The notes under the pieces: model-generated | Told to the model about the DNA's origin: nothing | Databases searched by the model: none | What the model saw: only the letters and a program-made list of their open reading frames with translations | Translations under genes and position numbers: made by a program | Shown: one piece after another, positions 35,611 to 44,585 of the stretch | Numbering within the stretch: position 1 is the first letter of the stretch | Layout of the letters: the number at the start of each line of letters is the position of its first letter | Assembly (NCBI RefSeq): GCF_900156895.1 | Contig: NZ_FTPD01000045.1 | Coordinates: forward strand, 62,001 to 126,000 | Length of the DNA stretch: 64,000 nucleotides | From: Mesorhizobium prunaredense | GTDB taxonomy: Bacteria; Pseudomonadota; Alphaproteobacteria; Rhizobiales; Rhizobiaceae | Direction of reading: 5' to 3'

Positions 35611-36261
35611 ATGTCGGAGAATGTCGTTCAGCGCCTACGTGACGAGATTGAAAACGGCATAATCTCGAACGACTTCGCCCCCGGTGCACGACTAGACGAG
35701 GTGCAATTGGCAACACGCTTCGGCGTGTCGAGAACGCCGGTGCGCGAGGCGCTGATGCAGTTGAACGCAATCGGGCTGGTGGAGATCCGGCCGCGCCGGG
35801 GTGCCGTGGTGATCGATCCGGGACCGCACCGCATTTTCGAAATGTTCGAGGTGATGGCGGAACTTGAAGGCTTGGCCGGTTCGCTGGCCGCGCGACGGTT
35901 CACCGATGCCGATCGCACAACCATCCTGGCCGCGCATGCAGATTGCGAGCGTTCGTTTTCGGCCGGCAACAGCGACGCCTACTATTACGATAACGAGCGC
36001 TTTCACAAAGCTATCTACGCTGCCAGCCACAGTGGTTTTCTGGCCGAGCAGTGCGTCGCACTGCATCGCCGTCTGCAGCCCTACAGGCGTCTCCAACTGC
36101 GCGTGCGCAACCGCGTTGCCACCTCGTTCGCCGAGCATGGCGCGATCGTGGAAGCAATCCTCGCCGGCGACGCGGAGCAGGCGCGCACGCTGCTGCGCCA
36201 GCATGTCAGCATCCAGGGCGAACGCTTCAGCGATCTTGTAGCGACGCTGGCGAGCAGATAG
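35611..36261 (+). CDS. matR: GntR-family (FCD) regulator MatR
   Basis: 216 residues. The winged helix is at about 5-70 (ARLDEVQLATRFGVSRTPVR, then GLVEIRPRRGAVV) and an FCD ligand domain at 80-205 contains the metal/ligand residues in DNERFHKAIY and FAEHGAIVEAI. MatR represses or activates mat genes in response to malonate in rhizobia. It is divergent from matA, and the close operator box suggests autorepression. GAAAGG precedes the ATG. Confidence 0.9.
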   Translation: MSENVVQRLRDEIENGIISNDFAPGARLDEVQLATRFGVSRTPVREALMQLNAIGLVEIRPRRGAVVIDPGPHRIFEMFEVMAELEGLAGSLAARRFTDADRTTILAAHADCERSFSAGNSDAYYYDNERFHKAIYAASHSGFLAEQCVALHRRLQPYRRLQLRVRNRVATSFAEHGAIVEAILAGDAEQARTLLRQHVSIQGERFSDLVATLASR

Positions 36262-36670
36262 TCCGTCGCAAATCGAGCCTCTCGCCTTTCACCGCCGCCT
36301 CAATGAAGCCAAGCCGCATGCCGAGGCCGGCATGGCAGCGGGCGTGCATTTGAGCAAGCGGGCGTTTCGCCCCGTTCGGGCGTGGTGATCGAACTGTAGG
36401 AGCGAGGCCTAGCCGAAGGCGTCGTGCGAAAGCGTGACGTGCGCGACAGGCAACAACTCGACAGCAAACCCTCGGAATTTGACGAACAAGGCAGCCTGAC
36501 AAGCGGGCATTACTCAAAACGTCCGATATCGGAAATCCCGTGTAGCAGCCACCTGCTACCAGCAAAGCAAATTTTGGCGCTATCTGATATGAATGGCGAA
36601 CTTCGCCGAGGCGGTGTAGGGTTCACCTCAAACGAAGAAACGGCGACGCGGGGCGAATCTGGGAGGATTC
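36262..36670. other. Intergenic stretch after matR
   Basis: No supported gene in 409 bp. A short minus-strand frame around 36290-36350 reads GMRLGFIEAAVKGERLDL and could be a remnant or a widespread intergenic repeat, but it has no start or context. The region also supplies the promoter and GGGAGG ribosome site of the gene at 36671. Confidence 0.35.
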
Positions 36671-37144
36671 ATGGTCGAGATTATCTCCAAGCGGGATGGC
36701 CCGCGGCGCGAGGACGCACAAGTCAAAAGACTGATCGAGCAGAACCGGTCGACCATCGTCCGCCTTGCCGACCAGATCAGCGGTGGCGGCTATTCAGCTT
36801 CCAGGAAGCCACGCCAGCAACCAAAGGCGGAAGGTCTGATCATCCATGTCGGCGGCAGTGCCGCGCCTGTGACCGAAGCCAAACCGTCCATCCATGTCAC
36901 CATGAACGGCCGCGTCATCTCGAAGGATCAGAACACCGGCCGCCAACTTCATCACCTCGGCGATATCCGAAACCGCGGCGGCGACCAGGTCTTCGTGCTG
37001 GCAACAAAGCAGAATGGCTTCTTCTCGCCGGTTGACGAAATCGTTGCCGAGGCGCTTGCCGACATGGACGGATCCCGCCTCGCTGCCACCTATACCGAAG
37101 AGCAGCTTGCCGCCGACATCGGCGCGAAACTCGGCATCGACTGA
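36671..37144 (+). CDS. Hypothetical protein between matR and the sigma-54 regulator
   Basis: 157 residues with GGGAGG four bases before the ATG. It is soluble and mildly basic at the N-terminus (SKRDGPRREDAQVKRLIEQN), followed by a strand-rich middle (LIIHVGGSAAPV, SIHVTMNGRVISK, GDQVFVLATKQNGFFSPVDE) and an acidic C-terminus. No family was recognised. The Gly/Val strand repeats suggest a small beta-structured domain. It is 100 bp upstream of the AcoR-type regulator gene in the same direction and may be coexpressed with it. Confidence 0.6.
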   Translation: MVEIISKRDGPRREDAQVKRLIEQNRSTIVRLADQISGGGYSASRKPRQQPKAEGLIIHVGGSAAPVTEAKPSIHVTMNGRVISKDQNTGRQLHHLGDIRNRGGDQVFVLATKQNGFFSPVDEIVAEALADMDGSRLAATYTEEQLAADIGAKLGID

Positions 37145-37244
37145 GCGACAGGCATGGGCGTGCTTCCTCACGTCCACTCCGCGGCAGCCTACGACCGCGA
37201 CATCATACAGAAATGGCATACCTCAAAGGTTCTGTGATGACTGA

Positions 37245-39317
37245 ATGAAACGCGAGATAGCCCCCAATCAGATGAAGATCGATGCCCCTCCGGCGCGTAC
37301 TTCGCTGGCCACCGGCCAAATGGCTCTGAGCAACATCGACTATGACGAGCGTGCCACCATGCGCGCCTGGGAAAGTTTTCTGGCTGACGAGCCCAAATGC
37401 GCCGGCGATCCTGTCCCAAGCCACGTCCGCTCCCTCATTCACGATTCCTGGTACCGCAGTGCCACCGGCGGCATCAACGCTCAAGGCATTGAAGCGCCGC
37501 TGAGCAGTGATCGCGACGCGATCGAATATCTGACTCGGGCCAATGCAGAACTGCTTTCGGCGGCGCGGCGGTCGTTCGCCTCGCTTGGCCAGTTACTGGA
37601 CGGGACCGGCGCGATGCTGGTTCTGGCCGACAGCGACGGCGTGCTGATCGACGCCATCGGCGACAAGAAGACGCTGCATGACGGCATGGATATCCACCTT
37701 GCCATCGGCGGCAAATGGAACGAGGATGCCGTCGGGACGAACGGCATCGGTACGGCGCTGTGGACCGGCGAGCCGACTTTCGTGCATGCGGCCGAGCATT
37801 TCTGCGCCGGCATCAAATCCTGGACCTGCGCCGGCGCGCCGATTCGCGACCCGTTGGACGGCAAGATCATCGGTGTGGTCGACCTGTCAGGCTATTCGCC
37901 GATCTTCAGGCCGCACAACACCGCGCTCGTCGCCGCGACAGCCCGGCAGATCGAAAAGGCATTGGCCGAACAGCAGCAGGAACAGCGCACGCGCCTGCTC
38001 GAAGCTTTCATTTCATCGGCTCCCGGCTACCGTCGAAAGGACGGGCTGGTAATCGTCGACCACCGCGGTCGTGCCATCTTCTGCAACAATGTGCCTGATG
38101 GCGAGGCCACTGAGATGATGGACGGCCCGATGGAGCCAGGCCGTGGCCGCTGGCTGATGAACCTTCCGTCCTCCGGCTCCGAAGCCGACCTTGCCAGGGC
38201 GCTGCCGGCCCATCTGCGATCCTGCCATATCACCCCGCTCAAGCTCGATGGCGACCTCCGCGGCGCGGCGCTGGTGTTCCCCTCCGTGCCGGCAGTCTCC
38301 AGCGCGGCGGTGGTCCACCGGGAAGTGAACAAGCATCTTCAAGATGCTGTCGCCATGATCGTCGGCGAAAGCGAAGCGCTGCATGCCGCCATCGACGTCG
38401 CCTGCCGCGTCGCCCGGTCGAGCAGCGTAACATCGCTGTTGGTCGAAGGTGAAACAGGGGTCGGGAAAGAGCTGTTTGCGCGGCTTGTCCATGCCGGCAG
38501 CCGGCGCACGGCGAACGATCCGTTCATCGCCATGAATTGCGGGGCGATCACCAGGGACCTGTTCGGCAGCGAGTTGTTCGGCCATGTCGCCGGCGCCTTT
38601 ACCGGCGCCTCGCGTGAAGGCAAACTGGGGGTTTTCGAGCTCGCCCATGGCGGCGTCCTCAGTCTCGACGAGATCGGCGAATTGCCGCTCGAGATCCAGC
38701 CGTTTCTGCTGCGTGTCCTGGAAGAGCGCGTGGTCAACCGCATTGGCGACAGCCGGGGCCGCCCGGTGGATGTGCGCCTGGTCGCCTCGACCAATCGCGA
38801 TCTCAAGCACGAAATTGACGCAGGCCGTTTCCGCCGCGATCTCTACTATCGAATTGGCGCGGTTTCGATCACTGTTCCACCGCTGCGCGCGCGCGGCGAG
38901 GATGTGCTGCTGCTGGTCGAACATTTCAACCGGCAGATCGCCACCGCAGCTGGCGAGGAGCCGCTGGAATTTTCGCAAGAAGCGCTCGATGCCCTGCTCG
39001 CCTATCATTGGCCGGGCAATGTACGCGAACTGAAGAACCTGATCGGGCGGTTACATGTCCTGGCGCGGGGCCGAGATATCGGGCTCCACGATCTCCCCGG
39101 TGAAATCGCGGCGCCCAGCGCCACGTCCGATGATGGTAAGACCCTGTCGGCCGAGTTGCCTGGAGGCACACTCGTCGAGGCGGAACGCCAGGCGATGAAG
39201 AACGCTTTGGCAGCCGAGGGCGGCAATCTCAGTCGGGTCGCGCGGCGGCTCGGCATTTCCCGGCCGACGCTCTATCGCAAACTCGACCAATACGGCATCC
39301 GGCGGGGTTTCCTCTAG
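37245..39317 (+). CDS. Sigma-54-dependent activator, AcoR/MimR-like
   Basis: 690 residues. An N-terminal GAF-type sensor region (about 70-330; LVLADSDGVLIDAIGD, NEDAVGTNGIGTALW, FCAGIKSWTCAGAPIRDP) precedes an AAA+ domain with Walker A GETGVGKE near residue 402 and the sigma-54 contact loop GAFTGA near residue 449. A Fis-type helix-turn-helix follows at the end (LSRVARRLGISRPTLYRKL). This is the AcoR architecture used for acetoin and for MimR, the activator of mimABCD in mycobacteria. It ends close to the convergent prm operon, whose promoter has a perfect -24/-12 element. The ATG at 37245 has only a distant ribosome site. Confidence 0.88.
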   Translation: MKREIAPNQMKIDAPPARTSLATGQMALSNIDYDERATMRAWESFLADEPKCAGDPVPSHVRSLIHDSWYRSATGGINAQGIEAPLSSDRDAIEYLTRANAELLSAARRSFASLGQLLDGTGAMLVLADSDGVLIDAIGDKKTLHDGMDIHLAIGGKWNEDAVGTNGIGTALWTGEPTFVHAAEHFCAGIKSWTCAGAPIRDPLDGKIIGVVDLSGYSPIFRPHNTALVAATARQIEKALAEQQQEQRTRLLEAFISSAPGYRRKDGLVIVDHRGRAIFCNNVPDGEATEMMDGPMEPGRGRWLMNLPSSGSEADLARALPAHLRSCHITPLKLDGDLRGAALVFPSVPAVSSAAVVHREVNKHLQDAVAMIVGESEALHAAIDVACRVARSSSVTSLLVEGETGVGKELFARLVHAGSRRTANDPFIAMNCGAITRDLFGSELFGHVAGAFTGASREGKLGVFELAHGGVLSLDEIGELPLEIQPFLLRVLEERVVNRIGDSRGRPVDVRLVASTNRDLKHEIDAGRFRRDLYYRIGAVSITVPPLRARGEDVLLLVEHFNRQIATAAGEEPLEFSQEALDALLAYHWPGNVRELKNLIGRLHVLARGRDIGLHDLPGEIAAPSATSDDGKTLSAELPGGTLVEAERQAMKNALAAEGGNLSRVARRLGISRPTLYRKLDQYGIRRGFL

Positions 39318-39504
39318 GATCAGAATCCGTCACCGGCGACGAAAAAGCCCCGCAGCATTCGCGCCGCTGGGTGGGGGGAAGTCATGCCAAGGCCAGCGAA
39401 ATCACCACAGCAGCGCCGATCTGGTGATGCCGCTTGGACCCTTTCTCTCCCTCAAAATGTGACCGGACACCGCACCCGTCCGCGCGAAATCCGGTCCATA
39501 TATT

Positions 39505-40548
39505 TCAGGGCACGATGACGCCGCGGCCGGTGAACCGCCGGTTCTTGAAATCGTCGAGTGCGGTGTTGATGCTGGCGAGATTGTACTCGGTGTAGTGCAT
39601 CTTCACCTTGCCATCGGCGTTCAGCTCCATCAGTTCGACAAGCTCGGTGAAGTTGCCGACGAGGCTGCCGCCGATGTTGATCTCCTCGATGACGAGATGC
39701 GCGGTCGGTACGTTGATATTGCCGCCATAGCCGACGACGAACAGTTGCCCGCCCTTGCGCACCATCTTCCAGCAGATGTTCTCGACACCGAGTTCACCGA
39801 CGAAATCGATGACGACATGGGCGCCGCCGCCGGTGATTTGGCTGACCTCCTCGACGATGTTCGGGCCACCATCGAGGACGAAGTCGGCGCCGAGATCCTT
39901 GGCCAGCACCTGTGCTGCCGGCTCGCGATCGACGGCGATGATGCGGCAGCCCGAGATCGCGTGCAGCGATTGCAGCGCGATGTGGCCGAGCCCGCCTATG
40001 CCGAGCAGCACACAGTGACTCCCTGGCCTTAGCAGCTTGGCCGCCCGCTTGGCGGCGCGGTAGGCAGTGATGCCGGCGTCAGCCAGCGGCGCCACCTCGA
40101 TCGGCGTGACGTTAGCGTTCAGCTTGATCAACGAACGCTCGCTGGTGATGAAATACTCCGCGAAACCGCCATTCATGCCGAGGCCCGGAAATTGGCCGTT
40201 ATCGCAGTACATATCCTCGCCGTGGCGGCAGTTGAGGCAGATGCCGCACGAGCGGAAGGGGTGGCAGATCACGGCGTCACCGCGCTTGACCGACCTGACG
40301 CCGCTGCCGACCTCCTCGACCCAGCCGGCATTCTCGTGACCCATGATGTAGGGCAACAGCGTGCCTTCGGGGTCCATGGTCGGCTTCCATACACCTTCTA
40401 TGATGTGGAGATCGGTGCGGCACAGGCCGGCGGCGCCGACCCGCACGATCACCTCGTCGGGGGCAGTGATAGTCGGTGCCCTGACCTCCTCGATCCTGAG
40501 CTGGACGTTCATCTTTGGGTCGTATTCGTACAGTCTGGCAGCTTTCAT
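39505..40548 (-). CDS. NAD-dependent zinc alcohol dehydrogenase
   Basis: 347 residues. Catalytic zinc ligands are in AAGLCRTDLHI and IMGHENAGWVE; the structural zinc cluster is CGICLNCRHGEDMYC; the nucleotide-binding loop is VLLGIGGLGHIALQSL. AAGGA lies six bases before the ATG. It is the last gene of the monooxygenase operon, where the Rhodococcus and Mycobacterium propane clusters also place an alcohol dehydrogenase. It would oxidise the alcohol made by the monooxygenase, for example 2-propanol to acetone or a diol intermediate; the exact substrate is inference. Confidence 0.9.
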   Translation of the reverse strand: MKAARLYEYDPKMNVQLRIEEVRAPTITAPDEVIVRVGAAGLCRTDLHIIEGVWKPTMDPEGTLLPYIMGHENAGWVEEVGSGVRSVKRGDAVICHPFRSCGICLNCRHGEDMYCDNGQFPGLGMNGGFAEYFITSERSLIKLNANVTPIEVAPLADAGITAYRAAKRAAKLLRPGSHCVLLGIGGLGHIALQSLHAISGCRIIAVDREPAAQVLAKDLGADFVLDGGPNIVEEVSQITGGGAHVVIDFVGELGVENICWKMVRKGGQLFVVGYGGNINVPTAHLVIEEINIGGSLVGNFTELVELMELNADGKVKMHYTEYNLASINTALDDFKNRRFTGRGVIVP

Positions 40549-40586
40549 CGTCGTATCCTTTCAACGTCGAGATTGTTCGGATTGCT

Positions 40587-42218
40587 TCAGGCGCGGCCGA
40601 GCTTTTCAGAGCCGCCACCGCGAGCCGGTCCGGCCGTCGGGTCCTCGTCCTCGGCGAGATGGCCGATCAGCGTTTCGGTGGTCAGGATCAGCGTCGCCAC
40701 CGAAGCTGCGTTGGCGAGTGCTGTGTAGGTGACGCGGACCGGATCAATGATCCCTGCCTCGAACATGTTCTGGTAGCTGCCGGCAGACGCGTTGTAGCCG
40801 TAGCCGCCGTTGATGCGCGTGACTTCCGCCACCACTGCCTCGGGATCGGCGCCGGCGTTGACGGCTATGCGCCAGAGCGGCCGCGACAGCACCGATCGCA
40901 CCAGGCGCACGCCTTCGGCGACATCGCCGTCGACGCCTGCCGCTACCTTGTCGAGCAGCGGCGCGATCTGGGCAAGCGCCGAGCCACCTCCGGCGACCAC
41001 GCCCTCTTCGGATGCGGCGCGCACCGCATTCAGCGAATCCTCGATGAGCTGAATGGTTCGCTTCTGCTCGACCGGCGTGACACCGCCGGCATAGAGAATC
41101 GCAGTGCCGCCAGAAAGCTTGGCCAGGCGTTCGCGCAGCTTGTCCTGATCGATATTCGGCGGCGAAGCTTCATACTGCCGCTGCACCTGAGCGCGACGCG
41201 ACGCGATTGCCGCGTGGTCGCCGCCGCCGCGGATGATCGAGGTGTAAGACGAACTGGTCTTCACCCGGTCAGCCGTTCCGAGGTCGTCGGCGGTGATGTC
41301 CTCCAGCCGGCCGCCGAGGTCGCGCGCGATCACCTTGCCGCCGGTGATGATCGCCAGATCCTCCATCATCGCCTTGCGCCAATGGCCATATTCCGGCGGA
41401 TGGACGACAAGGTATTTTCCAGGTCCCTGCCTGCCGAGCAGCGTCACCACGACTTCCGGCGACATTTCCTCGGACACGATCAGCAGCGGCCGACCGGCCT
41501 CGTCGGCAATGCGGCGAGCCGCATCCAGCGCCTCGGGCTCCTTGATCTTGAGATCGGTCATCAGGATGTAGGGCCGTTCGAGAACCGCCTCCATCTTCTC
41601 CTGATCGGTCACCATGTGGTGCGAGAGATAGCCGCGTTCGAAGGACATGCCCTCGACCACGTCAAGCGTGGTCTCGGTCGTCACGCTGAAGTCAGTGGTG
41701 ATGACGCCTTCGGCCCCTACCCGCTGATGGGCTTCGGCCACCAGTGCGCCAAGCTTGGCATTGGTCGCCGCGATGTTGGCGACCGAGGCGAGAATTCCGT
41801 TGCCCTTGGCCGGCTTGGCCGAAGCCTTGAGCGCCGCCACTACCGCTGTCACGGCAAGGTCGATGCCCTTGCACAGATCGACGGATTTCACGCCGCGTTC
41901 ATTCGCCTCCACACCGCCCTGGATGAGAGCGTTGGCGAGCACGATGGCAGTCGTGGTACCGTCGCCGGCGACCTCGTTGGTTTGCATCGACACTTCGCGA
42001 ACGACCTGCGCGCCCATGTTTTCGAAACGGTCGTGCAATTCGATCTCGGAGGCGATGCTGACACCGTCACGGGTCACCATCGGCGTGCCGATCGGCCGGT
42101 CGATCATGGCGTTCATGCCTTTGGGGCCAAGCGTCGGCTCGACGGCAGCGGCCAGCCGAAAGACGCCACGGGCGAGAGCGCGGCGGGCGTCGGAGTTGTG
42201 AAGCATTACTTTGGGCAT
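40587..42218 (-). CDS. GroEL-like chaperonin dedicated to the monooxygenase
   Basis: 543 residues, full GroEL length, from the ATG at 42218 behind GGAGGAATC. Conserved ATPase sequence GDGTTTAIVLANAL with the catalytic Asp, and EEGVVAGGGSAL near residue 405, are intact. The usual glycine-methionine tail is missing; it ends GGGSEKLGRA. No groES accompanies it. A divergent GroEL copy is a constant part of propane/mim-type monooxygenase clusters, where MimG was shown to be needed for folding the large hydroxylase subunit. A housekeeping role is unlikely. Confidence 0.9.
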   Translation of the reverse strand: MPKVMLHNSDARRALARGVFRLAAAVEPTLGPKGMNAMIDRPIGTPMVTRDGVSIASEIELHDRFENMGAQVVREVSMQTNEVAGDGTTTAIVLANALIQGGVEANERGVKSVDLCKGIDLAVTAVVAALKASAKPAKGNGILASVANIAATNAKLGALVAEAHQRVGAEGVITTDFSVTTETTLDVVEGMSFERGYLSHHMVTDQEKMEAVLERPYILMTDLKIKEPEALDAARRIADEAGRPLLIVSEEMSPEVVVTLLGRQGPGKYLVVHPPEYGHWRKAMMEDLAIITGGKVIARDLGGRLEDITADDLGTADRVKTSSSYTSIIRGGGDHAAIASRRAQVQRQYEASPPNIDQDKLRERLAKLSGGTAILYAGGVTPVEQKRTIQLIEDSLNAVRAASEEGVVAGGGSALAQIAPLLDKVAAGVDGDVAEGVRLVRSVLSRPLWRIAVNAGADPEAVVAEVTRINGGYGYNASAGSYQNMFEAGIIDPVRVTYTALANAASVATLILTTETLIGHLAEDEDPTAGPARGGGSEKLGRA

Positions 42219-42295
42219 GATTCCTCCTTCCGCCTTACGGGCGGGTTGTTGGTTAGGGGCCTCGTGCGAGGGAGGCCGTTGTTTTCGGCTCTGCT

Positions 42296-43096
42296 TCAGG
42301 CGGTCGGCGCGGCTCGTGCCGGCACGCGATCCATGATGAAATCGACCAGTGTCGGTTCGCCGTCGACCACATCCAGTTCCTTGTATCTGGTCTGCTTGAG
42401 CCCACGGCAAAGCGCGCCGTTGAACTCCATATTGACGCGCACACCGCGCAGTTCAGCGAGATGGGCGCCGAGTGCGGCAGTCGGTATGCGTTGCCCTTCC
42501 CAGGTCACGAAGACGGGATCATCCGCCCGGCGGTCGGGAAAACGCTCGATCAGAGCCGCCCGGTATCTCGGCTTCTGTTTGGCCGCTTCGCCCGCCTCGA
42601 GCCGCGCGACGTCGTATGCCGGCAGGTCCATGCCGAGGATTTCCCGATCCGTCAGACCATGCTGCCGGAGGCCCCGCAAAACCGCCTCCTGGCGCCGCTT
42701 GAATGCCTTCATCCTGAAGGTTTCGCGCAAGGCGCCGAGATCCTGATCCTCGGCAAGTTCAGCGAAAATATCGCCGAATGTCTTGCCGGCTGCCATGCCG
42801 CAATTGACCTCTTCCGCGAACATGTGGTCGTGCAGCTTGACGCGATAGGCCGGCGACCATGAGAGTTGGTCGAGCGCCTTGCGGACGCCGTCCAGCATCA
42901 GGAACGCGAAGTTGGGCGAGCACCAGTAGGTCGGCAGGCGGAAATCTATCTCCACGCTGCCATCGCCCGTCATCACGGCTCGCTCGACGAAGCCCATCTC
43001 GGTAATCGGTTCGTCGAGTTCGGGGTCGTTGACCTCACCAAGGCACCGCCAGAGCTCCTTCTCGCGGTTGCCGGAAACGCTGGCGGCGGTTGCCAT
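42296..43096 (-). CDS. DUF59/MIP18-family protein of the monooxygenase cluster
   Basis: 266 residues. The N-terminal 110 residues are a DUF59 (iron-sulfur assembly, PaaD/SufT-like) domain: LGEVNDPELDEPITEMGFVE, then RLPTYWCSPNFAFLMLDGVR with the conserved Cys. The C-terminal 150 residues (ETFRMKAFKRRQEAVLRGLR ... VFVTWEGQRIPT) are particular to this cluster type. DUF59 proteins help load iron or iron-sulfur centres, so it may mature the di-iron hydroxylase or the reductase. It starts 5 bp after the amidohydrolase gene ends. Confidence 0.82.
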   Translation of the reverse strand: MATAASVSGNREKELWRCLGEVNDPELDEPITEMGFVERAVMTGDGSVEIDFRLPTYWCSPNFAFLMLDGVRKALDQLSWSPAYRVKLHDHMFAEEVNCGMAAGKTFGDIFAELAEDQDLGALRETFRMKAFKRRQEAVLRGLRQHGLTDREILGMDLPAYDVARLEAGEAAKQKPRYRAALIERFPDRRADDPVFVTWEGQRIPTAALGAHLAELRGVRVNMEFNGALCRGLKQTRYKELDVVDGEPTLVDFIMDRVPARAAPTA

Positions 43097-43101
43097 GGCC
43101 C

Positions 43102-44124
43102 CTACTCCGCCGCGATGCTGAAGGGCGAACTGGCGAGCGCCTTCTTCTTGGCTGCGATGTCGATGTTGTAGAGACGCGCGGCATTAAGACCGAGGATCTT
43201 CTCCTTGATCTCGTCGGTCAGCTGCACGCCGCGTTCTGCGGCGATGTCGTCGGGGATCTGGTAGGCCCAGAATTTCTCGACCAGCCAGCGTGGCGTCCAG
43301 ATCGCGTAGTCGGAACCGAACAGGATTTTCTCCGGCCCGATCCAGAACAGCAGTTCGGCGATGACCTCGCCGAAATAGCGCGGGCGGGAATGGATGAAGG
43401 GCAGCGCTACCGCAAGCCCGCCATAGACGTTGGTTTCCTGGGTCGCGATCCAGCAGAAATCGTCAAGACGCGGCAAGCCGCAATGCTCGATGATCCAGTT
43501 GAGGCCCTGGAAATCCGTCGCCGCATGATCGACGTCATGCACGTCGAACGCATCCTTGCTGAGCGGCAGGATCGTCGGGCCCTTGTGGACGTGGATGTTC
43601 CTGATGCCAAGCTTGTCGCAGAGTTCGAAGCATTTGTAGGCATCGGGGTCGGTAAGCTTCCAGCCCTTGGAGGCGCCGTTCCATTCGGCCGTGTACATCT
43701 TCACGCCCTTGACGTTGTAGGTCTCCTTGAGGAAATGGATGTACTCAAGCGCCTTCTCACCGTCGCGCGGATCGAAGGCGCCGTTGACGATGAAACGCTC
43801 CGGATAACGCTTGGCCACCTCGGCGTTGCGTTCGATCGTGTTGAAGCCGTTCTTGTAGAAGTCCTTGAGATAGGTCGACTGGACGATCGCCATGTCATCT
43901 GGACCGTCGATGAACAGGTCGCGATAGAGATCGTCGGCGCTGTACTTCTCGAACTTGCTCTTCTCCCACAGCTGGTCCTTGGGGCTCAGCCCCGTGTGAT
44001 AGGCGTAGAAGCAATCGATGAACTGCTTGCCGTGGACATTTTTCTGGTTGTCCGGGCTGCCGTCCCAGAAATGGGTGTGGCCGTCGACCACGAAAATATC
44101 CTTGCCTTCCGGTGTCCTAAACAT
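43102..44124 (-). CDS. Amidohydrolase-family protein of the monooxygenase cluster
   Basis: 340 residues from the ATG at 44124 behind GGAGGAAAG. It is an amidohydrolase_2-type TIM barrel with the HxH metal motif in VVDGHTHFWDG near residue 15, a second His region (NIHVHKGPTILPLSKDAFDV) and the metal Asp in ILFGSDYAIWTPRW near residue 275. Relatives are decarboxylases and hydrolases. An amidohydrolase of this kind sits directly after mimD/prmD in actinobacterial clusters, and its function there is unresolved. An intercistronic hairpin separates it from the monooxygenase genes. Confidence 0.86.
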   Translation of the reverse strand: MFRTPEGKDIFVVDGHTHFWDGSPDNQKNVHGKQFIDCFYAYHTGLSPKDQLWEKSKFEKYSADDLYRDLFIDGPDDMAIVQSTYLKDFYKNGFNTIERNAEVAKRYPERFIVNGAFDPRDGEKALEYIHFLKETYNVKGVKMYTAEWNGASKGWKLTDPDAYKCFELCDKLGIRNIHVHKGPTILPLSKDAFDVHDVDHAATDFQGLNWIIEHCGLPRLDDFCWIATQETNVYGGLAVALPFIHSRPRYFGEVIAELLFWIGPEKILFGSDYAIWTPRWLVEKFWAYQIPDDIAAERGVQLTDEIKEKILGLNAARLYNIDIAAKKKALASSPFSIAAE

Positions 44125-44167
44125 TCTTTCCTCCGCAAGATGCGTGTTGATCGGTTCGGCGTGCCGC

Positions 44168-44188
44168 AATCAGGCGGCACGCCTGATT
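44168..44188. terminator. Intercistronic hairpin between prmD and amidohydrolase
   Basis: AATCAGGC at 44168-44175 and GCCTGATT at 44181-44188 form an 8-bp stem with a five-base loop. The T-run is on the plus strand, so for the minus-strand operon it is a hairpin without a U-tail, and more likely a transcript-processing or stability element than a stop. Confidence 0.5.
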
Positions 44189-44196
44189 TTTTGCCG

Positions 44197-44568
44197 CTAT
44201 TCGATGTATTCGAACATCTCGTCCATGTTGCCGAACAAGATCACGGTGTTGTCGTCGATGCGCACCATCCGCCCGTAGTGGGTCGAGCTGTTGACCTCGA
44301 AGGTTTCCGCCGTCATCTCGCGGCCGAGATATTCGCTGATCTCGTCCATTTTGAAGATCAGTTTGCCGGTGCCGTCGATCCGGATCATCGCCGGTTGGTA
44401 GGTTACGGTTACGTTCGGCTTCAGGCCCATGAATTCAGCGATGGCCCTGGCTTCCACCGAGTCGTTCATGGTGACGCCGCACTGATGCGAAATCGTCTGT
44501 TCGAAGGTGATGTCCTTCATCGCCCTGAAGATGTTGGATTGCGATGCGTCGCGTGCTGCAGTTGACAT
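44197..44568 (-). CDS. prmD: Propane/phenol-type monooxygenase coupling (effector) protein
   Basis: 123 residues from the ATG at 44568 behind GGGAG. The MmoB/DmpM-type effector pattern is seen in GVTMNDSVEARAIAEFMGLK and VTVTYQPAMIRIDGTGKLIF. These cofactor-less proteins bind the hydroxylase and tune oxygen activation and electron transfer. The acidic C-terminus (ILFGNMDEMFEYIE) is cluster-typical. It is the fourth gene in the order large subunit, reductase, small subunit, effector, the prmABCD/mimABCD order. Confidence 0.9.
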   Translation of the reverse strand: MSTAARDASQSNIFRAMKDITFEQTISHQCGVTMNDSVEARAIAEFMGLKPNVTVTYQPAMIRIDGTGKLIFKMDEISEYLGREMTAETFEVNSSTHYGRMVRIDDNTVILFGNMDEMFEYIE

Positions 44569-44585
44569 GACGGTTTCTCCCTGTG

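Noticed and set aside
40515-42746. 743-codon plus-strand ORF opposite GroEL and the DUF59 gene
   Set aside because: Antisense to a full-length GroEL with conserved ATPase motifs; it has no domains of its own.
43090-44565. 491-codon plus-strand ORF opposite the amidohydrolase and effector genes
   Set aside because: Antisense shadow; the minus-strand genes have metal motifs and ribosome sites.
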